DNA of 64,000 nt from an uncultured Candidatus Melainabacteria bacterium (GCA_934692485.1 CAKUTX010000001.1:62001-126000), one strand, 5' to 3'. Counted from the stretch's first letter, positions 1 through 9,661 are shown. Numbers and translations: made by a program. Notes: a model not told the origin generated them from the sequence alone.

Positions 1-491
1 CGGTTAGGAATCATAGTTGCATTGTACAAACGTTTTCCGGCAGGAGAAATTTCACGTTTGAAATAAACACCAGGAGAACGAACAATCTGAGATACGATTA
101 CACGTTCAGCACCGTTTACAATGAAAGTACCTTTGTCTGTCATTGTCGGAATATCACCGATGTAAACTTCTTGCTCTTTGATTTCACCACTGTCACGGTT
201 AACCAATCTTACCATTACACGCAACTGTTTTGCATATGTTGCGTCATGAATTCTTGCTTCTTCAATAGTATACTTTGCATTATCAAAAGTATAATTTGGC
301 AAGAAATGCAATTCTAATCTACCTGTATAGTCTTTAATAGGAGAAAAAGAAAGTAATTCTTCCTTTAAACCTTCCTTCAAAAACCATTCAAATGATTTTT
401 TTTGCACTTCAATAAGGTCTGGTAAATCATCCAAACGAGTATGTGGAATACCCATTGGTGTTACTCTTTCTGCATATTTTGTGTTAGACAT
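1..491 (-). CDS. rpoB: RNA polymerase beta subunit, N-terminal part (runs off the window)
   Basis: Only the first ~163 codons are present; the gene continues beyond base 1. The translation begins [20 protein letters not shown] and continues with a segment closely resembling the cyanobacterial RpoB start ([16 protein letters not shown], then [17 protein letters not shown], then [20 protein letters not shown]), which is the beta-subunit lobe/protrusion region that helps form the DNA channel of the core enzyme. The ATG at 489-491 has a good ribosome site (GAGGTG) a few bases upstream. rplL does not precede it; instead a divergent gene starts at 903, so rpoB appears to have its own promoter and a ~220-base leader. 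Identification is by recognition of family sequence; very secure. Confidence 0.97.
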   Translation of the reverse strand, partial: MSNTKYAERVTPMGIPHTRLDDLPDLIEVQKKSFEWFLKEGLKEELLSFSPIKDYTGRLELHFLPNYTFDNAKYTIEEARIHDATYAKQLRVMVRLVNRDSGEIKEQEVYIGDIPTMTDKGTFIVNGAERVIVSQIVRSPGVYFKREISPAGKRLYNATMIPN

Positions 492-715
492 TAATTCACC
501 TCGTCTATGTGTACGTACTATATAAAAAATTGTATTATTTTTTTTATTATTTACTGCACATGCGCTGCGCAATAATTTAATTAAATAATTTACAATTAAA
601 AAAATCTAACTTGAGGCTGTAAACCTTTCATTTTACTGAACTTCAGCTAAATGAACTTTCATATATCTTTCAAAATTGGGCATAGTTCACCCGACTTTAA
701 AATTACATGTTACTA

Positions 716-744
716 AATAATAATACATCAATATTTTTCGTCAA
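716..744 (-). promoter_or_regulatory. Candidate promoter for rpoB
   Basis: On the minus strand a TTGACG hexamer (744-739) is followed after 17 bases by ATTATT (721-716). It would give rpoB a leader of about 220 bases (492-710) with no other gene in it. The -35 is good, the -10 weak. The 492-902 stretch otherwise holds only this leader and the upstream region of the gene at 903. Confidence 0.35.
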
Positions 745-828
745 GAAAATATCAATTATTTTAGAAAAATATGTTAAATTTTTGTTACAATTTAAAATTT
801 ACAAATTTTATATACCGCAAAACTTGAT

Positions 829-834
829 TATAAT
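829..834 (+). promoter_or_regulatory. Perfect -10 box (TATAAT) for the gene at 903
   Basis: TATAAT lies at 829-834; the -35 region is not convincing. Transcription would begin near 841, so an upstream TTG codon at 840 cannot be the translation start and the ATG at 903 is preferred. Confidence 0.4.
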
Positions 835-902
835 TAACTTTGAGTGTCAAGACTGTACATAAAATATATTCATTGTATCATAAAACCTGTGGGGATAAAA
901 AA

Positions 903-1541
903 ATGAAAAAAATTATTATTTTATTATGTTTACTATTCATCGGGAAAGTTGCACTATCTGCAGATTTACAGGTAGCAACATTGCAAGACAAAACACCGAC
1001 TTCAATGATTTTGACTGGCAATTTAGTTTTTGATTGGCTTGACATAACTCAAATGGATAGAGATTTGGTTATTGAAAAATATAAAACAGAACTGTTTGGA
1101 AACGACACTGTTTACAAATACAACAAAAAAGAATTTAAAACTGAATACAAGAATTATTTAAAAGACTCTGATTACAAGCGTCATTATATGCTTGTAAAAA
1201 ACAATGTAAAAGAGACTGACAGTGAAAACTTATGTGGTTTTTATAGAAAAAATCTTTTAATTAGTTATGCTGTTCAATACAAAAATAATTTACGCACGGT
1301 ATATTATTACGATGCACTTGGAAATCTTCGTTATATAGACAAATTTTCAGAAAATTACCCGAACTTTCCATACATGTCAAAACAGTACAGAGCAAACGGG
1401 ACACTAGTCAGTGCAATATATTTCATGTCACATGATATGCAATATATGTACAACAACGATGCGACATTCCAAGGTGCTTGGTACAAAGATAAAATGTATA
1501 ACCGTCACGCAAAACAAGTTCTCACTAGAACAAATTGGTAA
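903..1541 (+). CDS. Secreted protein of unknown function, 212 aa
   Basis: The start is placed at ATG 903, preceded by GTGGGGA, because it opens a classical signal peptide (MKKIIILLCLLFIGKVALSA, cleavage about residue 20). The mature part is basic and aromatic-rich. Its C-terminal half has short Tyr/Gly/Asn units (YYYDALGNLRYID, then YRANGTLVSAIYF) that recall the beta-hairpin units of MORN or YD-like repeats, but I cannot assign it to a named family. It is monocistronic, with its own -10 box and a terminator shared with the convergent protease gene. Probably periplasmic or surface located; function unknown. Confidence 0.75.
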   Translation: MKKIIILLCLLFIGKVALSADLQVATLQDKTPTSMILTGNLVFDWLDITQMDRDLVIEKYKTELFGNDTVYKYNKKEFKTEYKNYLKDSDYKRHYMLVKNNVKETDSENLCGFYRKNLLISYAVQYKNNLRTVYYYDALGNLRYIDKFSENYPNFPYMSKQYRANGTLVSAIYFMSHDMQYMYNNDATFQGAWYKDKMYNRHAKQVLTRTNW

Positions 1542-1570
1542 TCCAAAAGCCTTAATGAGTATATAAAAAA

Positions 1571-1606
1571 TTAAAGGATAGAAAGATTTTCCATCCTTTA
1601 ATTTTA
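1571..1606. terminator. Bidirectional intrinsic terminator
   Basis: A 9-bp stem TTAAAGGAT/ATCCTTTAA (1571-1579 with 1593-1601) sits between two convergent genes, with A-rich sequence on one side and T-rich sequence on the other. It can serve both the secreted-protein gene and the M16 protease gene. Confidence 0.7.
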
Positions 1607-1621
1607 TTTAATCTCATAAAT

Positions 1622-4201
1622 TTACTTTGGTTTCACCACGGACAGCACATAATTTTCGGTAAACACTTTATTTGCGACTTCTATAATATCACTTTCGGTC
1701 ACACTATTAATCAATTGAGCATATTGATTATCAAAATTATATCCTCTGCCAGATGCCTCAAACCAACCAATAGTAGTCGCTTTATCCAAATTAGTTTCTT
1801 GTCCTATAATATAATGCCCCAAAAGTTTATCTTTCGCTTCTTGCAATTCTTTTGAGCCAACAAACTCTGTTTTCAATCTAAAAACTTCTTCTTTCATTCT
1901 CTTTTGCGCATAATCAAGATTTTCAGGATTTGTGCCAATATACGTAATAAATGCTCCCTTCAAAACATGTGGAGAAAATTGTGATCCCAATTGATAAGCC
2001 AAACCATCTCTATCTCTTAAATTTTTAAACAAACGAGAACTCATTCCTGAGCCCAACAACGAGTCTATAACTTGTAAAGTTGCGTATTCTTTACGATTTA
2101 GAACCCCTGACGTTTGCCAACCCATTATTATCCAATCTGTTTTCAAGTCTTTTACTGTTGAGCATGCCTGTTTTTTCGTCAACAAAGATGGTATAACAAA
2201 TCTGTCATAATCAAGTTTTCCGCCTTTTTTCTCATTAAATATTTTTGTAAGCTCTGTCATAATTTTGTCTTTATCAACATTTCCGTTAACAGAAATCACA
2301 ACATTTTCAGGGTAAAAAGCTTCATCATAATAAGCTTTTACGTCTTTTTGAGAAATTTTCGGCAATGATTTTTCCAACACTTTATTCGAATAAGAATATG
2401 GAGTATTCTCATATATCAAAGTTTTATAATTATCTACCGCAATATTTAGTGGAATGTCTTTGCTTTTCTTTATAGAATTCAATTCATCATTTCTTGATTT
2501 TTCAATTTCGAAATCATCAAGCGTAGCATTATTAACAACTTCATTTAACAAATCCAAAGTTTTGTCCAAATCTTTTTTCGTCGACAAAACAGTTATATCA
2601 AAGCTATCAAATTTTGCGGACGGAACAATTTTTATCCCGTTGTCCTCTAAAATTTGAGCAAATTCAACGGATGAATATTTTTTAGAACCTTTGGTCAAAA
2701 CATCTGCCAGCAAATCAGCCGTTCCTGGAATTTTTTCCAAGAGATTTCCACCTTTTGCAAAAATACTTATTGCCACAATATCATTAACTTTATTCGGAGT
2801 TAACAACAAAGTTGCACCATTTGATAATTCATATTTTTGCGTTGTTTTATTTTCACTTATAAACTTTGCATCTTCAACTTTTTGTGAAACATTAGAAACC
2901 TTAACCTCTTTGCATTTTTCTGGTAAAACTATTGATATAGCGCTTTTTTCTTTACCTAAATATTTATTTGCAGCATTTTTCACATCCTGAGCTGTAACTT
3001 TTTTTATATTATCTAAATAATTTTCATAATATTTTGTATCCCCAGTAGTTACAAACGTGTACCCTATTTCTCCAGCAATATTAGAAATAGACTCCCTTTC
3101 ATAATACGTATCACGCTCTATAACATTTTGAGCGAGTTGTAATTGTTCCAGAGTTACGCCGTGTTTTTGAATATTCGTAATTTCTTCAAATATACTATCC
3201 TGAAGTTTTTCGCATTTATCTGGTGCAAATGTAGATGAAATATAGAAAATTCCATCATCTTTAAAGCCTGTATTTGCGGCACCTATGGTATCAGCAAGCA
3301 ATTTTTGCTCTTTTATGTTTCGATAAAAAACAGATGAGCGGCCATCTCCAAGAATCGTTGCTAAAACATCCAAAGCATATGAATCTTTAGCATCAATTTT
3401 TGCTCCTCTAAAACCTATCAACATATAACCTGACTGAGTATCGAAATACGCTATTTTTTTAGCTTGAGCAGATAATTTTTTTTCTTTAGGGTAAACATTT
3501 TTTATAGGGATTTTATATTCAGCATTAAAATCAGATTTAACTTTTTCTATCACAGAATTCGATTCAACATCTCCAACGATTACAGTAACCATATTAGACG
3601 GATTATAATACTTGTTATAATAATCCATTATTTGCTCTCTATGAATAGTACTAATTATATCAGCTTTCCCAATAACTTTTCTTTTGTAAGGGTGATTAGA
3701 ATATAACATATTAACCAAATTGTCATAAACAAGAGTATTCGGGGAATTTGCATCCTTCATAATTTCTTCAATAACAACTTTTCGTTCTTTTTCCAGCTCT
3801 TTTCTCGGTATAAGCGGATGGAGCAACATATCTGAATGCATTTCAAGAGCCAAATCAAAATCTTTAGAAGGGATTGTTACATAATAGTGGGTAAAATCTT
3901 TACTTGTTGCTGCGTTTGTAATTGCACCTTTTGTTTCTAATATTTTGTCAAACTCCCCAGGAGCGTGATTTGTAGAACCTTTAAAAAACAAATGCTCTAA
4001 GAAATGTGAAACACCGTTATTTTCATCATTTTCGTTTATAGAACCAGTTTTTATCCAAGTATCAATTGTAACAATCGGATTAGACTTAACCTCTTGAATT
4101 ACAACATTCTGCCCATTAGGCAGTTTATAAACATTAAAATCTGCAGCAATAGCACAATCTGCGAACAATACTAATGCACAAATAATTAAAAATTTTTTCA
4201 T
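1622..4201 (-). CDS. Two-domain M16 zinc metalloprotease, exported, 859 aa
   Basis: Signal peptide MKKFLIICALVLFADCAIAA, then two consecutive M16 (pitrilysin/MPP-like) units. Unit 1 carries the inverted zinc motif HFLEH (His66, Glu69, His70) and a downstream acidic ligand region (KVVIEEI, Glu145/146). Unit 2 (about residues 450-859) has lost the zinc motif (GTADLLADVL at the equivalent place) but has the Arg/Tyr pair (LFKNLRDRDGLAY, about 729/736) usual in non-catalytic M16 partners. So one chain contains both the catalytic half and the substrate-binding half that M16B enzymes often split between two subunits. Likely a periplasmic peptidase. A stand-alone catalytically dead relative is encoded at 12284-13498. 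Start supported by the signal peptide and an upstream GAAGGGG ribosome site. Confidence 0.93.
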   Translation of the reverse strand: MKKFLIICALVLFADCAIAADFNVYKLPNGQNVVIQEVKSNPIVTIDTWIKTGSINENDENNGVSHFLEHLFFKGSTNHAPGEFDKILETKGAITNAATSKDFTHYYVTIPSKDFDLALEMHSDMLLHPLIPRKELEKERKVVIEEIMKDANSPNTLVYDNLVNMLYSNHPYKRKVIGKADIISTIHREQIMDYYNKYYNPSNMVTVIVGDVESNSVIEKVKSDFNAEYKIPIKNVYPKEKKLSAQAKKIAYFDTQSGYMLIGFRGAKIDAKDSYALDVLATILGDGRSSVFYRNIKEQKLLADTIGAANTGFKDDGIFYISSTFAPDKCEKLQDSIFEEITNIQKHGVTLEQLQLAQNVIERDTYYERESISNIAGEIGYTFVTTGDTKYYENYLDNIKKVTAQDVKNAANKYLGKEKSAISIVLPEKCKEVKVSNVSQKVEDAKFISENKTTQKYELSNGATLLLTPNKVNDIVAISIFAKGGNLLEKIPGTADLLADVLTKGSKKYSSVEFAQILEDNGIKIVPSAKFDSFDITVLSTKKDLDKTLDLLNEVVNNATLDDFEIEKSRNDELNSIKKSKDIPLNIAVDNYKTLIYENTPYSYSNKVLEKSLPKISQKDVKAYYDEAFYPENVVISVNGNVDKDKIMTELTKIFNEKKGGKLDYDRFVIPSLLTKKQACSTVKDLKTDWIIMGWQTSGVLNRKEYATLQVIDSLLGSGMSSRLFKNLRDRDGLAYQLGSQFSPHVLKGAFITYIGTNPENLDYAQKRMKEEVFRLKTEFVGSKELQEAKDKLLGHYIIGQETNLDKATTIGWFEASGRGYNFDNQYAQLINSVTESDIIEVANKVFTENYVLSVVKPK

Positions 4202-4312
4202 ATTATCCCCTTCTGAAATTTAATATTAACTATGTAAACATAATACAATAAATTTTGAAATTAGAAAACAGGGGGATTAATAAAAGTACACTCTATATTT
4301 GAGGATTAACAC

Positions 4313-4582
4313 TTACTTAAATATTTTTTTAATAAACGGGAAAGCTACAGCCAAAGCACCCAAGCCTAGTGCAACAAATACAGACGTTGGAGTTTTCTTT
4401 TTTCGAATGTCCTCAGAATTTTTCATAGAGACGTATAAATCGTGATTTAAAACCTGAAAATCCTTTGATGCCTGAACATGAGAATACAGAACAGGCTTGT
4501 AATGATTGTCCGGCGGAACAATCACCCCAACTCTGAGTGGCGAATTTTTCATATTTTGATTTACACTAACACTATTCTCCAT
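4313..4582 (-). CDS. Small protein with C-terminal membrane anchor, 89 aa
   Basis: Unrecognised. I place the start at ATG 4582 (MENSVSVNQN...), preceded by AGAAAG, rather than the upstream GTG at 4603. The N-terminal two thirds is polar; the C-terminus is a single hydrophobic helix (TSVFVALGLGALAVAFPF) ending in lysines (IKKIFK), as in tail-anchored inner-membrane proteins. Divergent from perR, with which it shares the 4583-4720 intergenic region. Possibly stress-linked only by position; function unknown. Confidence 0.55.
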   Translation of the reverse strand: MENSVSVNQNMKNSPLRVGVIVPPDNHYKPVLYSHVQASKDFQVLNHDLYVSMKNSEDIRKKKTPTSVFVALGLGALAVAFPFIKKIFK

Positions 4583-4661
4583 ACTTTCTATAAAACAAAT
4601 CACAATATTTAATTGCTTAAAAATGAAGAAATGTAAAAAGAATAATGTTCATTAAATTGTC

Positions 4662-4689
4662 TTGACAAAAATTTTTCTTTGAATAAAAA
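4662..4689 (+). promoter_or_regulatory. Candidate sigma-70 promoter of the perR-rubredoxin-flavodiiron operon
   Basis: TTGACA at 4662-4667, 16-base spacer, then TAAAAA at 4684-4689. The -35 is perfect, the -10 weak. It directly abuts the palindromic operator at 4690. Confidence 0.5.
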
Positions 4690-4704
4690 TGATAATTGTT
4701 ATCA
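4690..4704 (+). promoter_or_regulatory. Per/Fur-like operator palindrome
   Basis: TGATAATTGTTATCA is a perfect 6-3-6 inverted repeat. It closely resembles Per-box and Fur-box half sites (TGATAAT). It lies between the promoter and the start of a PerR-like gene, where bound repressor would block initiation. Inference: negative autoregulation of the operon. Confidence 0.7.
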
Positions 4705-4720
4705 CTTTTATGGAGAAATA

Positions 4721-5110
4721 ATGAATTACTCAAGACAACGTGAAATAATTCTTGAAACTCTTAAACAAAATGTAGTTCATCCGACTGCAGAGTATCTATA
4801 CAAGATTTTACACGAAAAAGAACCTAATATTAGCCTTGCCACATTATACAGAAATCTTAATCAATTGGCTGAAAACGGGATTATAAAAAAAATTGACGGT
4901 TTAGAAAGTAGTTCTCATTTTGACCATAACACACACGAACATTTCCATTTTATTTGTGATAATTGCAAAAAAGTTTTTGACGTATCTGTTGATGTTGCCC
5001 CAGACGTTGTAACAAAAACAGAGTCAGAAACTGGTTTTGAAGTAAAAGGTTATGACATATCTTTGCATGGACTTTGCAAAGAATGTAAAAAACAATTAAA
5101 AAATAAATAA
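4721..5110 (+). CDS. perR: PerR-like peroxide-sensing repressor of the Fur family, 129 aa
   Basis: N-terminal winged helix (NISLATLYRNLNQLAENGIIKKI) followed by a Fur dimerisation domain. Both structural zinc pairs are present (CDNC and CKEC). The five residues known as the regulatory iron site of Bacillus PerR have counterparts: His in HPTAEYLYK, Asp in SSHFDHN, the two His of HEHFHF, and Asp in KKVFDV. In this family iron-catalysed His oxidation by peroxide releases DNA. ATG 4721 with TGGAGAA upstream is chosen over a TTG at 4679, which lies in the promoter. Heads a run with rubredoxin (5143) and a flavodiiron protein (5333). Fur or Zur remain alternatives. Confidence 0.8.
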   Translation: MNYSRQREIILETLKQNVVHPTAEYLYKILHEKEPNISLATLYRNLNQLAENGIIKKIDGLESSSHFDHNTHEHFHFICDNCKKVFDVSVDVAPDVVTKTESETGFEVKGYDISLHGLCKECKKQLKNK

Positions 5111-5142
5111 ACTAAAATAACAGTAAAAGAAAGGACAGAAAT

Positions 5143-5280
5143 ATGGAAAAATACGTATGCACAGTATGCAATTATGTTTACGATCCGGAAGAAAATGACG
5201 GAATAAAATTTGAAGACTTACCGGACGATTACGTTTGCCCACTTTGCGGAGTTGGCAAAGATATGTTTGAAAAAGAATAG
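5143..5280 (+). CDS. Rubredoxin, 45 aa
   Basis: A short gene with start [20 protein letters not shown] and a second knuckle [10 protein letters not shown]: the two CxxC pairs (Cys6/9 and Cys32/35) that hold the single rubredoxin iron. Length is slightly short but normal for the family. Ribosome site AAGGACAG upstream. It lies between perR and the flavodiiron protein gene, which fits its role as the electron donor to that enzyme in reduction of O2 or H2O2 in anaerobes. Confidence 0.95.
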   Translation: MEKYVCTVCNYVYDPEENDGIKFEDLPDDYVCPLCGVGKDMFEKE

Positions 5281-5332
5281 TATATTACCACTAAATCTTT
5301 TAGTGATAAAATATTCACGAAAGGAAAGTATA

Positions 5333-6520
5333 ATGAAATTTCAAGAAATTAAAAACAATATATATTATTGTGGATTAAATGACTGTGACAGAAGAATTTT
5401 TGATGAACTTATCCCACTTGAACACGGCACAAGTTACAATTCATACTTAGTTAAAGGCTCTGAAAAAACAGCCATTATAGATACAATGTATCCACCAAAA
5501 ACAAAAGAATACTTAAAAAGATTATCCGACAACCAAATAGGAAAAGTTGATTACATCATAGCAAACCACGGAGAACAAGACCATTCAGGCTCAATTCCGG
5601 CATTGTTGGAAAAATATCCGAATGCAATTGTTTTAACTAATCCAAAAGTTGCCGAAAATATTAAAAACATGCTCTTCGTTCCTGCTGAAAAAATACAAGT
5701 TATTGCAGACGGAGAAGAAGTTTCTCTAGGAGATAAAACTCTAAAATTTATTTTTGCTCCGGGAGTTCATTGGCCTGATACAATGTTTACATATATTAAA
5801 GAAGATAATGTAATTTTCACTTGCGACTTTTTAGGAGCACACTATACATTTTCAGATGTATTTGCCCAAGAAAGTGTTGAACTCGAAAAAAGCGCAAAAC
5901 GCTATTATGCTGAAATTATGATGCCATTTAGAATGATGTGCAAAAAATATACTCAAATGATTAAAGATATGAATGTCGATATGGTTTTACCAAGTCACGG
6001 ACCTGTATATAAAAACCCAAGCTTTATTTTAGATTTATATACAGACTGGACTTCTGACAAACCGAAAAATTTAGTTGCGTTGCCGTACGTGTCAATGTAT
6101 GAAAGCACAAAAGACATGATTGATTACTTAAGCAAAAAATTGGAAGAAAAAGGCATTCAAACTTTCAAATTCGACATGGTAGAAGATGATTTAGGCGACT
6201 TGGCAATGACATTAGTAGATGCCGCAACAATTGTCATGGGCACATCAATGGTACTTGCAGGTCCTCATCCTGTTTCCGTAAATGTTGCTTATATAGCATC
6301 AGTGCTAAGACCAAAAGCAAAATTCGCTTCATTAGTCGGTTCATATGGATGGGGTGGCAAATTATTTGATTTAATAGCCCAAATTCTAACTCCATTGAAA
6401 TTAGACTTGATAGAACCACTTCAAGTAAAAGGAAAACCGACAGAAGAAGATTTCAAAAAACTCGATGTAATGGCAGAAACCATTTATGAAAAACATAAAT
6501 CAATAGAAATAGTAAAATAA
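5333..6520 (+). CDS. Flavodiiron protein (FprA/rubredoxin:oxygen oxidoreductase type), 395 aa
   Basis: An N-terminal metallo-beta-lactamase-like domain carries the diiron ligands: HGEQDH (NHGEQDHSGS), His in GVHWPDT, Asp in FTCDFLGAH, and His in LPSHGP. A C-terminal flavodoxin domain (from about residue 250, LVALPYVSMYESTKDMIDYL; later VGSYGWGG) binds FMN. The enzyme reduces O2 to water, protecting anaerobes. Start at ATG 5333 with GAAAGGAAAG upstream; the frame stays open 41 codons further, but that part overlaps the rubredoxin gene and is not protein-like. Third gene of the PerR operon, 52 bases after rubredoxin; a small CACTAAA/TTTAGTG hairpin lies between them (5289-5305). Confidence 0.93.
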   Translation: MKFQEIKNNIYYCGLNDCDRRIFDELIPLEHGTSYNSYLVKGSEKTAIIDTMYPPKTKEYLKRLSDNQIGKVDYIIANHGEQDHSGSIPALLEKYPNAIVLTNPKVAENIKNMLFVPAEKIQVIADGEEVSLGDKTLKFIFAPGVHWPDTMFTYIKEDNVIFTCDFLGAHYTFSDVFAQESVELEKSAKRYYAEIMMPFRMMCKKYTQMIKDMNVDMVLPSHGPVYKNPSFILDLYTDWTSDKPKNLVALPYVSMYESTKDMIDYLSKKLEEKGIQTFKFDMVEDDLGDLAMTLVDAATIVMGTSMVLAGPHPVSVNVAYIASVLRPKAKFASLVGSYGWGGKLFDLIAQILTPLKLDLIEPLQVKGKPTEEDFKKLDVMAETIYEKHKSIEIVK

Positions 6521-6523
6521 AAA

Positions 6524-6549
6524 AAGAGCGGATTTAAAAATCCGCTCTT
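6524..6549. terminator. Hairpin after the flavodiiron gene
   Basis: AAGAGCGGAT and ATCCGCTCTT form a strong GC-containing stem just after the stop codon. The plus-strand T tail is poor, whereas the minus-strand side has a long T run. It most likely ends the PerR operon; bidirectional use is possible. Confidence 0.6.
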
Positions 6550-6634
6550 AACATTTGTAATATTTTATAAAATTTTAGCAATTATTTTACTGTACATGTT
6601 TTACTAGTAGTATAAAAATTGGAGGAAAAATTAT

Positions 6635-6859
6635 ATGATTAAAGCAATTAACTTTTTAGGAAAACCAGATGCCCCAGGAGCAGTATCAAATGTAGCTGCA
6701 ACAAAGCCAGAAATTAAAGCAGAAGCACCAGCTCCAAAAACTGCAGAGCCTGCAAAAGATACATTTGTTCCATCTGCACCAAAGGCTGAAGAAGCTCCTA
6801 AAGCAGACCCGAATGATAAATTCGAAAAAGCAGAAGCTAAACCGGCAGAAGCTAAATAA
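6635..6859 (+). CDS. Small Ala/Pro/Lys/Glu-rich low-complexity protein, 74 aa
   Basis: Good ribosome site (GGAGG at 6621) and a start MIKAINFLGKPDAPGAVSNV. The rest consists of imperfect KAEAPAP/KAEEAPKA units with no secretion signal or membrane segment, so it is expected to be disordered. No family recognised. Its first residues resemble the N-termini of other small proteins in this window (10130, 9662, 42600): Met, then an I/IN pair, then F-x-G. Followed by a strong terminator, so a single-gene transcript. Confidence 0.6.
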   Translation: MIKAINFLGKPDAPGAVSNVAATKPEIKAEAPAPKTAEPAKDTFVPSAPKAEEAPKADPNDKFEKAEAKPAEAK

Positions 6860-6890
6860 TAAAAATAAGAAATATTTTTATGAAAACAAC

Positions 6891-6918
6891 AAAAAAGCTC
6901 GAAAATTCGAGCTTTTTT
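6891..6918. terminator. Bidirectional intrinsic terminator
   Basis: AAAAAGCTCGAA/TTCGAGCTTTTT is a perfect stem with an A run before and a T run after, so it works in both directions: for the small gene at 6635 and for the efp-accB-accC operon coming from the other side. Confidence 0.85.
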
Positions 6919-6936
6919 ATTTTATTTATTTCGAAA

Positions 6937-8295
6937 TTACTTTTTATTCCGACCTGTTCGTTCATAAAAATCTTCAATAAATCCTGTATTGAATTTTCCA
7001 CTCATGAACACCGGATCCTCAATAATAGCTTGATGAAACGGAATAGTTGTTTCAACACCGGTAATAACGTATTCTTTCAAAGCTCTGTACATTCTACGAC
7101 GAGCTTCATTTCGTGTTCTACCCCAACAAATCAATTTACCTATCATTGAATCGTAATACGGAGGAATTGAATAATCTTGATAAGCATGAGAATCAACTCT
7201 CACACCAAATCCGCCTGGTGTAACGTAACCTGTAATAGTTCCAGGATTTGGCATAAAATCTTTTTCAGGATTTTCAGCATTAATACGACATTCAATAGCA
7301 TGTCCTCTCAACATTATATCATCTTGAGTAAAGTCTAATCTTTCTCCAGCAGCAACCATAATTTGTTCTCTAACCAAATCCACATTAGAAATCATTTCTG
7401 TAACACAATGTTCAACCTGAATTCTAGTATTCATTTCCATGAAATACCATTTGCCGTCATGGTCTAGTAAAAATTCACAAGTTCCAGCGCTTTCATAATT
7501 AATAGCTTTTGCAGCTCTAACAGCAGCAGCACCCATTTCTTTACGAGTAGCTTCATCAATCGCTGGAGAAGGAGCTTCTTCCAAAAGTTTTTGATGTCGT
7601 CTTTGAATAGAGCAATCTCTTTCGCCTAAGTGAACAACATTGCCATATTGGTCAGCCAAAATTTGAACTTCAATATGACGAGGATTTTCAAGAAATTTTT
7701 CAGCATAAACATCAGGATTACCAAAGAAATTTTGAGCTTCTGATTGGCAAAGATTCATATTTACATCAACTTCTTCATCAGATCTGCAAATTCTCATACC
7801 TTTACCACCACCACCAGCAGTAGCTTTCAATATTATTGGATAACCAACTTTATGCGCAAATTCTTTTACTTCTTCTGGAGTTTTTAAAATTCCTGTACCT
7901 GGAGTAACTGGAACATTATTTTCTATCATTGTTTTACGAGCTGTAGCTTTATCACCCATTTTTCTCATAGCTTCAGCAGTAGGTCCGATGAATTTGATAC
8001 CATGTTTTGCACAAATCTCAGCAAAATCAGCTCTTTCAGACATAAATCCATACCCTGGGTGAATTGCGTCTGCACCAGATACAATAGCAGCAGAAATAAT
8101 TGCTGGAATACTCAAATAGCTTTTTGCACTTTGAGCAGGTCCTATGCAATATGCTTCCGTAGCCAATCTTACGTGTAAAGAATTCGCATCAGCTTGAGAA
8201 TAGATAGCAACGGTTGGAATACCGATTTCTCTACAAGCTCTTATAATCCTTACTGCAATCTCCCCACGGTTTGCAATTAATACTTTTCTAAACAT
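6937..8295 (-). CDS. accC: Biotin carboxylase subunit of acetyl-CoA carboxylase, 452 aa
   Basis: ATP-grasp biotin carboxylase; it carboxylates the biotin on AccB with bicarbonate and ATP, the first step of fatty acid synthesis. The start [21 protein letters not shown] is diagnostic. It also has the Gly-rich ATP loop [11 protein letters not shown], the catalytic region [16 protein letters not shown] and the C-terminal biotin carboxylase domain. Full family length (~450). Downstream of accB by 67 bases in an efp-accB-accC cluster, and ends just before the shared terminator at 6891. Confidence 0.97.
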   Translation of the reverse strand: MFRKVLIANRGEIAVRIIRACREIGIPTVAIYSQADANSLHVRLATEAYCIGPAQSAKSYLSIPAIISAAIVSGADAIHPGYGFMSERADFAEICAKHGIKFIGPTAEAMRKMGDKATARKTMIENNVPVTPGTGILKTPEEVKEFAHKVGYPIILKATAGGGGKGMRICRSDEEVDVNMNLCQSEAQNFFGNPDVYAEKFLENPRHIEVQILADQYGNVVHLGERDCSIQRRHQKLLEEAPSPAIDEATRKEMGAAAVRAAKAINYESAGTCEFLLDHDGKWYFMEMNTRIQVEHCVTEMISNVDLVREQIMVAAGERLDFTQDDIMLRGHAIECRINAENPEKDFMPNPGTITGYVTPGGFGVRVDSHAYQDYSIPPYYDSMIGKLICWGRTRNEARRRMYRALKEYVITGVETTIPFHQAIIEDPVFMSGKFNTGFIEDFYERTGRNKK

Positions 8296-8362
8296 TTTTT
8301 CTTATCCCTATAAAAAGTGAAAAGCGAATTTATTAAATTCACCTTTCACTAAAATTTTACGA

Positions 8363-8815
8363 CTATTCAATATACATCAAAACCTGACCAAACTCAACAG
8401 GTTGACCATCCTCTACACAGATTTCGGTAACTTTACCTGAAAAATCAGATTCGATTTCATTCATAAGTTTCATAGCCTCAACTATACAAACAACGTCACC
8501 TTCTTTAACAGATTGACCAACTTTTACAAAAGCATCAGCATCTGGAGATGGAGCTGAATAAAAAGTTCCAACCATTGGTGATGTTAAAGCTTTTCCTTTG
8601 TGAGCTGTTTCTACTGCCGCACTTGCAACAGGAGCTTGAGCCGGAGCAGAAGCAACAGGAGCCTGAGGAGCAGCAACCGCTACTGGTGCAGCTACACCCA
8701 TAATTTCTTTTCTCAATGTAATAGCTTGTTCGCCTTCTTCAAGAGAAATTTCAGTCAAAGAATTGTCTGCCAAAACTTTTGCTAATTTTTCTACATAATC
8801 TATATCGAATTTCAT
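8363..8815 (-). CDS. accB: Biotin carboxyl carrier protein, 150 aa
   Basis: N-terminal helix region ([27 protein letters not shown]), an Ala/Pro/Val-rich flexible linker (about residues 43-73), and a C-terminal biotinyl domain with the signature EAMKLMNE; Lys116 is the biotinylation site. It is the mobile carrier between AccC and the carboxyltransferase, whose genes are not in this window. Start at ATG 8815 with a GAAAGGTA ribosome site. Confidence 0.96.
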   Translation of the reverse strand: MKFDIDYVEKLAKVLADNSLTEISLEEGEQAITLRKEIMGVAAPVAVAAPQAPVASAPAQAPVASAAVETAHKGKALTSPMVGTFYSAPSPDADAFVKVGQSVKEGDVVCIVEAMKLMNEIESDFSGKVTEICVEDGQPVEFGQVLMYIE

Positions 8816-8932
8816 TATTTTTTACCTTTCATGATATTTTAATCTTGTTTCGCTCACCCACAACAGAGCCAGAATGGACTGTAACATAAATAAAATACTT
8901 TCGGTTACAAGCCCCTCAGCGCTAAGTTTGCG

Positions 8933-9490
8933 TTACGCTCTATCAAGATACTCATTTGTTCTTGTATCAACTCTAATTTTATCACCATTAGAAATAAAGA
9001 ACGGAACGTTAACTACTGCACCTGTTTCAAGAGTAGCAGGTTTTGTACCGCCTTGTGCAGTATTACCTTTTTCTGATGGAGGAGTATCAGTAACTTCCAA
9101 AATTACGTGAGCTGGTAAATCTACTCCGATAATTCTAGAATCGTGCATCAACACTTGAACAACCATATTTTCTTTCAAATATTTAATACCGTCACCGATT
9201 TGTTCTTCTGTTAATTGAAGTTGTTCATATGTTTCATTATCCATCATAACATATTCTTTGCCTTCTTTATAAAGATATTGCATTTCACGTCTATCAAGCA
9301 TAGCCTTCGCAACTTTTTCACCTGCACGGAATGTTTTTTCAACAACCTGACCTGTTTCAACGTTTTTAAGTTTAGATCTAACAAATGCAGCACCTTTACC
9401 TGGTTTTACGTGTAAAAATTCAACAACAGACCATAAACCGTTGTCCAATTGAAGCGTCAAGCCTGTTTTTAAATCGTTTACTGAAATCAT
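8933..9490 (-). CDS. efp: Translation elongation factor P, 185 aa
   Basis: Full-length three-domain [23 protein letters not shown], a tip loop [12 protein letters not shown] with the lysine (Lys32) at the position that reaches the peptidyl-transferase centre, and the C-terminal OB domain ending TRTNEYLDR. It relieves ribosome stalling at polyproline. The Lys32 modification system is not visible here. First gene of the run with accB-accC, a gene order common in cyanobacteria-like and other bacteria. The 117-base gap to accB shows no clear element. Confidence 0.97.
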   Translation of the reverse strand: MISVNDLKTGLTLQLDNGLWSVVEFLHVKPGKGAAFVRSKLKNVETGQVVEKTFRAGEKVAKAMLDRREMQYLYKEGKEYVMMDNETYEQLQLTEEQIGDGIKYLKENMVVQVLMHDSRIIGVDLPAHVILEVTDTPPSEKGNTAQGGTKPATLETGAVVNVPFFISNGDKIRVDTRTNEYLDRA

Positions 9491-9661
9491 ATTTTTCCCC
9501 TTTTTTAAATAATAATCTGTCTATAGGCTGATGATAACATAAACAAACGAAACTTCAAACAATTGTAACAATCATAACGCAAAATGTTAACATAGTAGCA
9601 AGTTTTGTCTTGTTGCAATATTATATAAGCAGTAATAAAAATTAAAAGGAGAATTCTAATT

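Noticed and set aside
5210..5332. N-terminal extension of the flavodiiron protein
   Set aside because: It overlaps the rubredoxin gene out of frame and is not protein-like; a ribosome site precedes ATG 5333.
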